From JACCXG01 sp963717745 (lineage in GTDB: Bacteria > Acidobacteriota > Vicinamibacteria > Vicinamibacterales > 2-12-FULL-66-21), in assembly GCA_963717745.1 (NCBI GenBank), contig CAVQXJ010000011.1:155004-219003 (forward strand): a stretch of 64,000 nt of DNA. The letters are read 5' to 3'. This document shows positions 45,094 to 53,683 of this stretch, piece by piece (position 1 is the first letter of the stretch; each line of letters opens with the position of its first letter). A model generated the notes under the pieces. The model made no database searches. It was not told where the DNA came from and was given only the letters and a program-made list of their open reading frames with translations. The translations under genes were made by a program, and so were the position numbers.

Positions 45094-46194
45094 ATGGCGA
45101 TCGGGGCCATCGATCGGAGAACGTTCAACCAGATCCTGGCGGCGTCACTGGCGGCGGCAGCGCTGCCGGCCGGGCAGGTCTCGGCGCAAGCGAAGAGACG
45201 CAACGTGATCGTCGGCCACACCGGCATCACCTGGCCGGGTCGAGCCGGGGGGCGCCGGGGCGGCGGACCGGGAGGTGGGCCCACCGGCGGCGCACCCCCT
45301 GCACCGGCTGCGACACCTGCCTCACCGCCGGCCGGAGGGATCGTGCCGCCAGCCGCCGAGGGTCCTCCGGCCGCCGCGACGCCAGGCCCAGGCCGGCGCG
45401 GCGGTGGTCCGCCTGCGCCGGCCGACCCGGCGATCAACGAGACGATCTTCAAGGACGTCTCCGAGCTGGGGTTTGCCGGTCTCGAGCTCTTCGACTGGCA
45501 GATCAACAGTCTCGAAAACCAGGGCGTGCTCGCCGGTCTCGTCGAGAAGTACAAGCTCCCGCTGGTGTCGAGCTACACGAGCATCAACTTGACCAATCCC
45601 GAAATGCGTGCCCAGACGATCGCGGCCGCCGTGAGCGTGGGCAACATCCTGAAGAAGTACGGCGGCAAGACGATCGTCGTCGGGCCGAGTGGGCGGGTCG
45701 GCGGCCAGAGCTACAACTTCGTCGAGCACAAACAAAACATTGTCGCGACGCTCAACGAGCTGGGCAAGGCGATTGCGGACATCGGCCTCATCGCCGCGTT
45801 GCATCAGCATACGGGCACGGCGGTTGAAACCCGCGACGAGACCTACCAGACGATGGAGGCGGTCGACACCCGATACATGAAATTCGGACCCGACATCGGC
45901 CAGCTTCAGAAGGGCAGCGTGGACCCGGTGGAGGTCGTGAAGCACTTCCTGCCGGTCGTCCAGCACCTGCACTTCAAGGATTGGGTCGGCGGCCCTTCGA
46001 TGGCGGGCTACTGTCCGCTAGGGCTCGGCAAAGTCGATCTCGTCGGGATCCTCGATCTGATGGAAGGGCGCAAGCTCCAGGGCATGATCATGGTCGAGCT
46101 CGACAGCGGTGGTCAGATGCCGCACACGCCGCGTGAAGCCGCGCAGATCGCCCGTGAGTTTCTCGTCAAGACCGGCGTGACGATGCGCGTGTGA
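45094..46194 (+). CDS. Exported sugar isomerase/epimerase-like TIM-barrel protein with Gly/Pro-rich insert
   Basis: 366 aa. The ATG at 45094 is preceded by GAAGGAGAG. A Tat signal is present (IDRRTFNQILAASLAAAALP). The barrel has GHTGITW (strand 1), SELGFAGLELFDWQIN, LVSSYTSINLTN, KTIVVGP, IGLIAALHQHTGTAVETRDE (metal His/Glu region), MKFGPDIGQLQKGS and LHFKDWVGG. Between strand 1 and helix 1 is a ~67-residue low-complexity insert (45236-45432) rich in Gly, Pro and Ala that ordinary family members lack. It is followed by an SMP-30-like gene, repeating the order seen at 35.5-37.5 kb. Confidence 0.83.
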   Translation: MAIGAIDRRTFNQILAASLAAAALPAGQVSAQAKRRNVIVGHTGITWPGRAGGRRGGGPGGGPTGGAPPAPAATPASPPAGGIVPPAAEGPPAAATPGPGRRGGGPPAPADPAINETIFKDVSELGFAGLELFDWQINSLENQGVLAGLVEKYKLPLVSSYTSINLTNPEMRAQTIAAAVSVGNILKKYGGKTIVVGPSGRVGGQSYNFVEHKQNIVATLNELGKAIADIGLIAALHQHTGTAVETRDETYQTMEAVDTRYMKFGPDIGQLQKGSVDPVEVVKHFLPVVQHLHFKDWVGGPSMAGYCPLGLGKVDLVGILDLMEGRKLQGMIMVELDSGGQMPHTPREAAQIAREFLVKTGVTMRV

Positions 46195-46219
46195 ACGAAG
46201 AGCTGCGCAGCAGGTGTCG

Positions 46220-47143
46220 ATGGACAAGATAGCCGGCACTGTTGAAGTCAAGGACCCCGAACTGCTGCGTCTGATCGATCCCGGCGCGCCGGTCGAGCAG
46301 TTGGGCACCGGGTTCCGATTCAGCGAAGGGCCGATCTGGAACCCCAAGGAGCAGTGCCTGTATTTCAGCGACATGCCGAGCGACATCCGCCGGCGCTGGA
46401 GCCCGCGGGACGGCGTCGTCGAAGTGCGCAATCCGAGCAACAAGTGCAACGGCATGACCTACGACGGCGCGGGGAATCTCTACGTCTGCGAGCACGTCAC
46501 CAGCGCGCTGGTCATGGAAACGCCGGCCGGCGACCGCACGGTCCTCGCCACGCATTGGCGGGGCACGGAGCTGAACAGCCCGAACGACGTCGTCGTGCGA
46601 TCGGACGGGGCCGTGTACTTCACCGACCCGACGTACGGACGGATGCCCGGGTTCGGACTCGAGCGCAAGCAGGAGCTGGATTTCCAGGGCGTGTACCGCC
46701 TCTCACCCGATGGCACGCTCGATTGCGAAGCGGACGACTTCAGCCAGCCGAACGGACTGTGCCTGTCGCCTGACGAGACGATTCTCTACGTGAACGACAC
46801 GACGCGCGCGCAGATCCGTGCGTTCGACGTCGCTGCGGACGGATCGCTGAGCGACAGCCGCATCTTCGCCGAACACATCGGAACTGGGGACTACAACCAA
46901 GGCGTCGTGGACGGCATGAAGTGCGACGAGCACGGGAACATCTACGTCACCGGTCCGCGCGGCATCTGGGTGATCAGCGCAAACGGCACACACCTCGGCG
47001 TCATCTGCATGCCGGAAATCGCGGGCAACCTCAACTGGGGCAGCCGCGAGTGGAACGATCTTTACTGCGCCTGCTCGACGTCGATCTATCGCGTCCGGAT
47101 GAAGGTGCGCGGCAATCCGGTCGCGTACATGCGGATGGCGTGA
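46220..47143 (+). CDS. SMP-30/gluconolactonase family protein (cytoplasmic)
   Basis: 307 aa beta-propeller without a signal peptide, unlike its counterpart at 36421. Conserved FRFSEGPIWNPKEQCLYFSDMP (metal Glu), LYVCEHVTSALV, ELNSPNDVVVRSDGAVYFTDPTYGR (metal Asn), QPNGLCLSPDETILYVNDT and VVDGMKCDEHGNIYVTGPRG (metal Asp). It probably opens a sugar lactone. I use ATG 46220, 5 bases after CAGG; a GTG at 46214 is an alternative. It lies 25 bases after the isomerase stop. Confidence 0.87.
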   Translation: MDKIAGTVEVKDPELLRLIDPGAPVEQLGTGFRFSEGPIWNPKEQCLYFSDMPSDIRRRWSPRDGVVEVRNPSNKCNGMTYDGAGNLYVCEHVTSALVMETPAGDRTVLATHWRGTELNSPNDVVVRSDGAVYFTDPTYGRMPGFGLERKQELDFQGVYRLSPDGTLDCEADDFSQPNGLCLSPDETILYVNDTTRAQIRAFDVAADGSLSDSRIFAEHIGTGDYNQGVVDGMKCDEHGNIYVTGPRGIWVISANGTHLGVICMPEIAGNLNWGSREWNDLYCACSTSIYRVRMKVRGNPVAYMRMA

Positions 47144-47168
47144 TCGGCCGAACATCCACGACACAGTC

Positions 47169-48206
47169 CTACTTCGCGCCCATCCGCTGCTTCGAGGCGA
47201 GCGCGCACTCCGCCATCACCGTGAAATAGCGCTGCACGCCGTCGGCGCCCACGATGAAGGGATGGGTTTCTCCGGCCTGGCGCGGCGCCGCAATCAGCCG
47301 TGCCTTCGTGTAGGCCCCGTCGTATTCGCTGTGGTTCGAAAGGAGGACCGTGGCGCCGGCGTCTTTCGCCATCCTAGCGATGTTGCGCTGCGAGGCGACG
47401 TATTCGTCCCACCGCTCCGCGTTCGTGCCGAAGGCACCCGTCAACGTGCCGCCGGAGTAGGCGACCATCACGGCGCGGCCCTGATCTCGCACCGGGAACA
47501 CGTAGGACAAGGTTCCGGGTGTGTGACCCGGGGTGGCGACGATCTGCACGGTGGTGTCGCCGAGCGTCAGCTTGTAACCCTCCGGGCCGACGGCGACGTC
47601 GCGCCTCGGCACGCCGCCGGTCGCCGTGGCCGGCCGCTGTAGAGTGGACTCCCAATCGGCCGCACCCATCACGACCTTGGCGGCAAACCGCTTCTGCAGT
47701 TCGGCGGCGCCCTGGTCGTGGTCGCCGTGCGCGTGGCTGATGACGACGTACTTGATGTCGCCCGGGTTCAGGCCGAGCTTCGTCAGGCCCTCGATGATCT
47801 CCGGCTCGGTGGCCCAGGCGAAGTTCGTGTCAATGATGATGAGCCCCTCGTTCGTCTGGAGCGCCCAGGAAGAGTGCTGGCGCGTGCCGAGCCAGTACAG
47901 ATTGTCGAAGACTTTGAACGGTGGTGCGTACCAGTTGGCCCGGTCCGGCATCTGCCCGCGGCCGCCGGCGCCCCGTCCGGGGACAGGCTGTCCTGCTCGT
48001 CCGCCAGCAGGCGGACCGCCGGCCGCCGGTGCGCCGGCCGCGCCGCGTTGACCGGCGGGCAGACAGAGGTTGAGGAAAGTATTGCGGAAGTCCAGGCCCG
48101 CCGCAGCCCTCGCGGTCGCGATGTGGGTGTCAATGTCACTCAGTGGCGTCTGCGCCATGGCGGAGGCGCCGAGGAGTACCGCCAAGAGTGCGGCGAATGT
48201 TTTCAT
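47169..48206 (-). CDS. Exported metallo-beta-lactamase-fold hydrolase (subclass B3-like)
   Basis: 345 aa. Signal peptide MKTFAALLAVLLGASAMA, then a Gly/Pro-rich segment (about 47955-48055), then the MBL domain: VISHAHGDHDQGAAEL with the HxHxDH zinc motif (first His 158), ATPGHTPGTLSYVFP and VLLSNHSEYDGAY with the C-terminal zinc His. The pattern is close to B3-type enzymes and their environmental relatives. Here it sits in a sugar-acid operon, so I do not infer antibiotic resistance; a lactone or ester substrate is equally possible. The start has GGGAGA 5 bases upstream. It follows the dehydratase by 8 bases. Confidence 0.85.
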   Translation of the reverse strand: MKTFAALLAVLLGASAMAQTPLSDIDTHIATARAAAGLDFRNTFLNLCLPAGQRGAAGAPAAGGPPAGGRAGQPVPGRGAGGRGQMPDRANWYAPPFKVFDNLYWLGTRQHSSWALQTNEGLIIIDTNFAWATEPEIIEGLTKLGLNPGDIKYVVISHAHGDHDQGAAELQKRFAAKVVMGAADWESTLQRPATATGGVPRRDVAVGPEGYKLTLGDTTVQIVATPGHTPGTLSYVFPVRDQGRAVMVAYSGGTLTGAFGTNAERWDEYVASQRNIARMAKDAGATVLLSNHSEYDGAYTKARLIAAPRQAGETHPFIVGADGVQRYFTVMAECALASKQRMGAK

Positions 48207-48214
48207 TTTTCTCC

Positions 48215-49485
48215 CTACGCGAAGAAGGGCACGCCCGGCGTGGCGTACTTGCGCATGGCTTCCTCGTTGATCTCGACGCCGATCCCCGGCTTCTCCGAAA
48301 CCCGGATGAAGCCCTTCTCGATCTGCGGTCCGTCGTAGCTCACGATCTCTTTGTACATGGGGGTCGTGTCGAAATAGGTCTGCCACTCCAGGATCATGAA
48401 GTTCGGGACCGACGCACACACGTGGCAGGAGGCCATGGCGCCGAGGAACGACGCCACCATGTGCGGCGCGAACGGCACGTAGTAGAGATTCGCGAGATTG
48501 GCGATCCGCTGTCCTTCGCCGAGGCCGCCGGCCTTCTGCAGGTCGGGCATCACGATGTCCACGCGCGCCCATCTCCAGCAACCGCCGGAAGCCGTGGGCG
48601 AGGAAGATGTTCTCGCCGGCGCAGATCGGTGTGCTGGTCTCCTGGGCGATCAGCTTGTAGGCGTCGACGTTCTCCGCCGGCACCGGCTCTTCGAGCCACA
48701 TCAGGTTCAGCGGCTCCATGCGCTTGGCCACCTGCTGCCCGGTCGGATAGTCGTACCGGGCGTGCATGTCGGCGCAGATGTCGACGTTGGGCCCCACCGC
48801 CTGCCGGGCCGCCGTCATCTGATCGACCATGCGCTGGATTTCCGCCGGGCTGGCCGTCCAGTTGAACTGGTCGTACTTGTTGGGGTCGTTCCCCTGATCG
48901 AGGTCGAACTTCACCGCGGTGTAGCCGTCCTTGGCGGCCTTCGTCGCCGCCTGTGCGAACTGCTCCGGCGTGGGCAGCTTCGTCTGATAGAGCGCCGTAT
49001 CCAGATACACGCGGATGCGATCGCGGAACTTCCCGCCGAGCAGCTGGTACACCGGCACGTTCAGCGCCTTGCCGGCCAGATCCCACAGCGCCGTTTCCAC
49101 GGCCGACAACACGGCAATGAAGACGCCGGACTGGGCGCCGCCGAAGACGCCGCCCTTGCGGATCTGCTCGAAGAGCCGATGCACGTTGAGCGGACTCTGG
49201 TTGCGAAGGCGCTGGCCGAAGCTCTGGACCATGTGGTAGGTGCCCTGAATGGCATCGACCGCTTCGCCGCAACCCCAGATCCCCTGGTTCGTGTGAATCT
49301 TCACGAACAGGCTTCCGCGAACGTAGCCGCACTTCACGTCGGTGATGCGCAGCGCGGACGGGACTCGACGCCTGCTTGGCGTTGTCGACGGCTTGTCCAA
49401 ACGCGGAAAGAGGGCGCGCCGCGGCGGCCCCTGCCATCGCGCAGGTGGCCAGGAACGCACGGCGCCCGGTGCTCGACTTCTTCAT
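48215..49485 (-). CDS. Tat-exported enolase-superfamily dehydratase, mandelate racemase/galactonate dehydratase-like (frameshifts at about 48564 and 49356)
   Basis: About 422 aa when repaired. Start ATG 49485 with GGAGGGG upstream. A Tat signal (STGRRAFLATCAMAGAAAARP) is unusual for this superfamily. An extra base at GG 49356-49357 separates it from ALRITDVKCGYVRGSLFVKI. The barrel has GYTAVKFDLDQG, DICADMHARYDY, LMWLEEPVPAENV and PICAGENIF, giving the Mg ligands Asp, Glu and Glu of the family. A further extra base within 48562-48567 precedes VDIVMPDLQKAGGLGEGQRIANLA and the C-terminal catalytic His segment VPFAPHMVASFLG. It dehydrates a sugar acid; the exact aldonate is unknown. Confidence 0.85.
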
Positions 49486-49493
49486 CGCCCCTC

Positions 49494-50105
49494 CTACTTG
49501 ATCTCGAAGATGTACGCCCGCGCGCCGTCGGCCGGCGTGGGGCCCGCGTGGACTGTTCCAGCCGGCACGAATGCCGCCTTCGGTGTCGTCGATCCATCGA
49601 AGATCAGCTCCACGGCGTCGCCGACGTGGCGGTGCGCCGGAACTGACGTCCCGGGCATCGCCATCCACGCCGCGGCCCGGTTGTTCTCCCAGACGGGCGC
49701 CCCGGCCACCTGGCGCAAGCCGTCGGCTGGCTCCGCGCCCGCCGGGCGAGGCGCGGGGGTCTTGACCTCGATCAGCACCGCACGCATCGGCGGATCGCTC
49801 GCGCCTTCCTCCACGTGGGTCACATTCGCGCGGTTCGTCTGAAACACCCAGGCCTTGGTGTTGACCAGGCGTCCGGGCCCGTTCCCCTGCGTGATGATGC
49901 GATCGCCCTCGAAGTAGGAGACGCCCACCAGATCGTAGCGATGCGTGTGCAGCGGATACTGCTGCTTGAGCCACGAGACGTTCCACACGGCGACGACGTC
50001 GTTTTCAAGAAGCGCAGTCGTGCCTGGCCGCGGAAACGGCGGCGGCAACTCCGCGGTCTGACTCACGACCAGCGCCATCGCCACGAGCAGATTCAGCCAC
50101 CCCAT
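49494..50105 (-). CDS. Exported cupin-like protein
   Basis: 203 aa. A short signal sequence (MGWLNLLVAMALVVSQTA) is followed by two weakly conserved cupin units: YPLHTHRYDLVGVSYFEGDRII, then VPAHRHVGDAVELIFDGSTTPKAAFVPAGTVH with His residues in ligand-like positions. GGAGGACC precedes the ATG. It ends 8 bases before the dehydratase start, so cupin, dehydratase and MBL hydrolase form one leftward operon. A GAACGGTTTC element lies upstream at 50132. The function is not clear. Confidence 0.75.
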   Translation of the reverse strand: MGWLNLLVAMALVVSQTAELPPPFPRPGTTALLENDVVAVWNVSWLKQQYPLHTHRYDLVGVSYFEGDRIITQGNGPGRLVNTKAWVFQTNRANVTHVEEGASDPPMRAVLIEVKTPAPRPAGAEPADGLRQVAGAPVWENNRAAAWMAMPGTSVPAHRHVGDAVELIFDGSTTPKAAFVPAGTVHAGPTPADGARAYIFEIK

Positions 50106-50187
50106 CGGTCCTCCATCGGAATTGCCCGGTCGAACGGTTTCCGGTTCCGCGCGCTACTATACGGCGGACACTTCAAGGAGCCTGGCC

Positions 50188-50937
50188 ATGCACTTCCGTT
50201 CCTTTCGTTCGTGGTCGATTGCGGGGCTGATCGTCACCGCCACGATGGTCGCAACCCGCGCGGCGCAGGACACCGCGCCTCCAGGCGACCCGCTGATCGC
50301 CGGCTTCAAGAGCACCTACGCGGCGTCGGTGTCGGATGCCGTCGAGCTCGTGACCGGCAAGAACGGCACGATGCGCTACGACATGAAGCTGATGACCGGA
50401 ACGAACCTCGTGGGCCGGGCCGTGACGTCGCTGGCGAGGCCCGCGCCGGCGGCGCAGGCCACCCCGGCGCTGTCGGTCAAGCACTCGGTCGAGATCATCG
50501 ACGAAGCGAAGCCCGGCGACGTGGGCGTCATCGTCATGGAAGGCACTTTGGACATCGCGGCGATGGGCAACCTCATGGCCACGGCCGCCGTCGAACGCGG
50601 CATGGCTGGCATGGTGCTCGACGGCGCCATTCGCGATCTCTGGGACGTGCGGCGAATGGGCCTGACCGTCTACGCGCGGGCCAAATCGCCTCGTACTGCC
50701 GTCGGCCATTACGCCACCGTCGCCAAGAACGTCCCGGTCGAGTGCGCCGGCGTCACCGTCCGTCCTGGCGACATCATCGTCGCCGACGAGGACGGCGTCG
50801 TGGTGGTGCCGCACGACCAGGCCGCGCGGGTCCTCAAGGAAGCGCAGGCCATCGACGATCGCGAGCGTGGCATGTATCCGTTCATTCGCGAGTTCAAATC
50901 GCTGCAGAAGGCGATTGCGAAGTTCAATCGGATCTGA
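50188..50937 (+). CDS. Exported RraA/HMG-aldolase-like protein
   Basis: 249 aa. N-terminal signal RSFRSWSIAGLIVTATMVATRA, then an RraA-like domain: AASVSDAVELVTG, GDVGVIVMEGTLDIAAMGNLMATAAVERGMAGMV, the active-site LDGAIRDLWDVRRMGLTVYARAKSP (conserved Arg and Asp) and VRPGDIIVADEDGVVVVP. Members include 4-hydroxy-4-methyl-2-oxoglutarate aldolases and related oxo-acid lyases as well as RNase E regulators. In this context a sugar-acid aldolase is more likely. The ATG at 50188 has AAGGAG 7 bases upstream; the longer upstream frame lacks one. The signal peptide is atypical for the family. Confidence 0.82.
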   Translation: MHFRSFRSWSIAGLIVTATMVATRAAQDTAPPGDPLIAGFKSTYAASVSDAVELVTGKNGTMRYDMKLMTGTNLVGRAVTSLARPAPAAQATPALSVKHSVEIIDEAKPGDVGVIVMEGTLDIAAMGNLMATAAVERGMAGMVLDGAIRDLWDVRRMGLTVYARAKSPRTAVGHYATVAKNVPVECAGVTVRPGDIIVADEDGVVVVPHDQAARVLKEAQAIDDRERGMYPFIREFKSLQKAIAKFNRI

Positions 50938-50969
50938 TCCCGAGGCCGATCGATCCGCGAATCCGCGGC

Positions 50970-52142
50970 TTACTTGAACAGCAGCGGAGCGAGATCGCGG
51001 AGGTACCGCCGCCAGACCCGCCAGTGGTGCGCGCCTTCCGTTTCCAGAAACGTGTGCTCGATCCGCGCCTGCTCGAGCGCATGATGCAGGGTCTTCGCGC
51101 CCTTCATCGCGGTGTCGTCCTTGCCGCAGGCGATCCACAGGAGATCGATCTCCTTGTTGACCTTGGCCGGATTGGCGGCAAGTGTCGCCAGCGGCTCCGT
51201 ATCAGGCCCGCCTGCCATTCCGGCACTCATGATGCCGACGTGGCTGAAGGTCTCGAGGTGCCGTAAGCCGAAACGGCCAGCCTGACCTCCACCCATCGAA
51301 AAGCCGACAATCGCCCGATGTTTGCGGTCGGCGGTCGTTCGGTATTTCTTGTCAATCATCGGGATGATGTCTTCGAGCAGGTCGCGCTCGTACAAGGCGG
51401 CATCCCCACCGAAGTTCCCGGCGCCGTTCGCCGGGATGCCCGTGCCGTCCCCGTTGACATGCGCGCCTCCGTAGCCCAGCGGCATCACCACGAGGAAGGG
51501 CTCGATCGTCCGTCGCGCCAGCAGGTTGTCGAGAATGTCGTTCGCCCGGCCGTATCGATGCCAGGAATGATGGTCGTTCGCGAAACCGTGCAGGAGGTAG
51601 AGAACTGGATACCGCCGATTGCGAGCCTCGTCGTATCCCGGCGGCAGGTAGACCGTCAACTCGCGCGTCACGCCATTCGACCGTGACTTGTAGAGCAGCG
51701 TCCGGATCTCTCCGTGAGGCACATCCTGAACGTCGTAGAAGGCGGGCCCGTTGCCGGGGATGGTCAACAGGCTGGTGGTCGTGCTGGTCACATAGCCGAC
51801 CTTCACCTGCGGGTTGCTTGGATCGGTCAGACGAACGCCGTCGACGGTGAAGTAATAGACGTACATCTCAGGGTCGACCGGACCGACCGTCGCGCTCCAG
51901 ATGCCTTCAGCGCTCGTTCGCAACTCGACGTCGTTGCCGAAGTCTCCCGAGACTGTCACCACCTTGGCGGCCGGCGCTCGCAGGCGGAACGTGACTCGAT
52001 GGTCTGCCGCCACCTCCGGGGAAACCAGCGGTGGATCGCCGCGCCGAGCTCCGGGTTCCTGCGCCGCGCCGGGTCTTGGGTCGATCGTCGACACGGCGAC
52101 TGCCGCTGAGATCACCAGTAAATGACGGAGAGCTGATCGCAT
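50970..52142 (-). CDS. Exported CE1-like esterase (paralogue 1)
   Basis: 390 aa. Signal peptide MRSALRHLLVISAAVAVSTI, an N-terminal E-set/CBM48-like domain (VTFRLRAPAAKVVTVSGDF..YVYYFTVDGVRLTDPSNP), then an alpha/beta-hydrolase of the enterochelin-esterase/acetyl xylan esterase (CE1) group: RRYPVLYLLHGFANDHHSW (oxyanion region), the nucleophile GFSMGGGQAGRFG, a catalytic Asp in the ACGKDD segment and the terminal His in EGAHHWRVWRRYL. It may cleave acetyl or feruloyl esters from xylan. The ATG at 52142 has GAGGA upstream. It is 23 bases from a paralogue. Confidence 0.87.
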   Translation of the reverse strand: MRSALRHLLVISAAVAVSTIDPRPGAAQEPGARRGDPPLVSPEVAADHRVTFRLRAPAAKVVTVSGDFGNDVELRTSAEGIWSATVGPVDPEMYVYYFTVDGVRLTDPSNPQVKVGYVTSTTTSLLTIPGNGPAFYDVQDVPHGEIRTLLYKSRSNGVTRELTVYLPPGYDEARNRRYPVLYLLHGFANDHHSWHRYGRANDILDNLLARRTIEPFLVVMPLGYGGAHVNGDGTGIPANGAGNFGGDAALYERDLLEDIIPMIDKKYRTTADRKHRAIVGFSMGGGQAGRFGLRHLETFSHVGIMSAGMAGGPDTEPLATLAANPAKVNKEIDLLWIACGKDDTAMKGAKTLHHALEQARIEHTFLETEGAHHWRVWRRYLRDLAPLLFK

Positions 52143-52165
52143 CGTGAGTCCTCGGTTCGTTCTGC

Positions 52166-53410
52166 TCAGCGGAACAACAGCGGCGCGAACTCCTTGAAGC
52201 AGCGTCGCCACGTCAGCCACTCGTGCGCCGTACCCGGCGATTCGTAGTAGATGTTCTTGACCCCGGCCTGCGTCAGCTGCTCGCTGAACGTCTTCGTTCC
52301 GGATCCTTCTGCCGAACCGATTCCCAGGAACAGGACCTTCACTTTCCGGTTGAATGCTGTCGCGTCAGCGAAGACGCCGTCGTTGGCCGTCTTCGGATCG
52401 AATCCGCCGCGGCCGCCACTGCTGCCGCTGAAGCCACCCAGGTAAGCGAACTTGTCGAGGTGGGCGAGCGCCGTGCCGAAGGTCTGCGCACCGCCCATCG
52501 ACAGGCCGGCCATCGCACGCTTCTCACGTCCAGGAGCCACGCGGAACATCCGTTCCACCATCGGAATCAGATCCGTCAGCATCGTCTCGGTGAAAACGCC
52601 GCTGGCCAGCGACCCTCGACCGCCGCGGCCCGGACCGGCCGCGCGTCCGCCCGGGGCGGCCCCGGGCGCCGGCGGGGGCTGAGGGACTGCCTGCGTCAGC
52701 GATCCCCGGGCGAAATACAACGCGGCGCTCTCGCCCGGCTTCACTGCGTTCAGGTTGTCCATGACGATGATCATGGGCCTGGCCTTTTTCTCCGCGATCA
52801 GGTTGTCCATGATGACGTCGACGCGCCCCTGATCGTGCCAGCCCTGCTCGTCCTCTCCCCAGCCGTGCAGTAGATACAACACCGGATATTTCATCTTCGT
52901 GTTGGTGTCGTAGTCCGGCGGCGTGTAGACGTAGGCGCGGCGCCAGATCCCGGTCACCTTCGACAGGTACCACTGCTGGCGCACGGTCCCGCGCGGCACG
53001 TCCTTCAGGCTGTAGTAGTGGCCGTCCGCCGCGGGCTCGGGCACCTCGATGGCGCTGTTGTGCCACCCCGAGCCGAAGAACGTCCGTGTGGCCGGATCCG
53101 GGACGACGGCGCCATCGATCGCCAGGCTGTAGTAGTGAAACCCCACGACCTGCGGGGTTGTCGTGGCATACCAGAGCCCATCAGCTTCTTTGCTCATGTC
53201 GAAGCCCTGCCCCAGTCGGACGCGCACCTTCTGGGCGTCCGGTGCAGCGACGCGAAACATGACCCGATTATCCGTGTAGATGCAGGGATAGGGAGCGCCA
53301 GGGATGTTCAGGGGATTTGGTCTGCAATCGGCGGGCGGCTGTTCCGAGGCGCGGGGACCGACCCACACGACTGCGCAAACCAGCAATGTCAGCAGGATAC
53401 GGATCTTCAC
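52166..53410 (-). CDS. Exported CE1-like esterase (paralogue 2) with Gly/Pro-rich insert
   Basis: 414 aa, start GTG 53410 with AGAGGAAA upstream. Signal peptide from KIRILLTLLVCAVVWVGP. N-terminal E-set domain (VMFRVAAPDAQKVRVRLGQG..FHYYSLAIDG), then KYPVLYLLHGWGEDEQGW, the nucleophile GLSMGGAQTFG, and the terminal TAHEWLTWRRCFKEFAPLLF. A Pro/Gly/Arg-rich insert (PQPPPAPGAAPGGRAAGPG, about 52597-52690) interrupts the lid region. It is related to paralogue 1 over its full length except this insert. The divergent region to TonB receptor 3 carries ATCGATAATC and two GAACC..TTC elements, so this operon and the receptor may be co-regulated. Confidence 0.87.
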   Translation of the reverse strand: MKIRILLTLLVCAVVWVGPRASEQPPADCRPNPLNIPGAPYPCIYTDNRVMFRVAAPDAQKVRVRLGQGFDMSKEADGLWYATTTPQVVGFHYYSLAIDGAVVPDPATRTFFGSGWHNSAIEVPEPAADGHYYSLKDVPRGTVRQQWYLSKVTGIWRRAYVYTPPDYDTNTKMKYPVLYLLHGWGEDEQGWHDQGRVDVIMDNLIAEKKARPMIIVMDNLNAVKPGESAALYFARGSLTQAVPQPPPAPGAAPGGRAAGPGRGGRGSLASGVFTETMLTDLIPMVERMFRVAPGREKRAMAGLSMGGAQTFGTALAHLDKFAYLGGFSGSSGGRGGFDPKTANDGVFADATAFNRKVKVLFLGIGSAEGSGTKTFSEQLTQAGVKNIYYESPGTAHEWLTWRRCFKEFAPLLFR

Positions 53411-53493
53411 GGCTTTCCTCTCATGTTCCGGGTTCTGGCCCCGCCGCCCTTGGTCCCGAGGCGTCTGTTTGACGGCCGGGACAATAGCATTGC

Positions 53494-53607
53494 GAACCCC
53501 TTCCACGCAACGGTCAAATCGATAATCTACGATCTCTTGCGCCGCTCAGCGGATCGGTGACGGAGCCGGAGTAGCGATCATGGTTTTTTGTTGTGTGGAA
53601 CCGGTTC
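53494..53607. promoter_or_regulatory. Candidate operators between the esterase and TonB receptor 3 operons
   Basis: GAACCCCTTC (53494-53503), ATCGATAATC (53518-53527) and the palindrome GAACCGGTTC (53598-53607) lie in the divergent region 53411-53683. The same motifs appear at 43680-43740 and 44859-44890. Confidence 0.5.
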
Positions 53608-53683
53608 AAGTGGTAGCGTTCACCGCCGAAATTCAGCCGCAACCCAAGCCCCGATCGCGCACGGTGCCTGCTCGGAGGTGTCA

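Noticed and set aside
47169..48206. Antibiotic resistance gene call for the B3-like hydrolase
   Set aside because: Motif similarity alone does not show lactamase activity, and the operon is for sugar acids.
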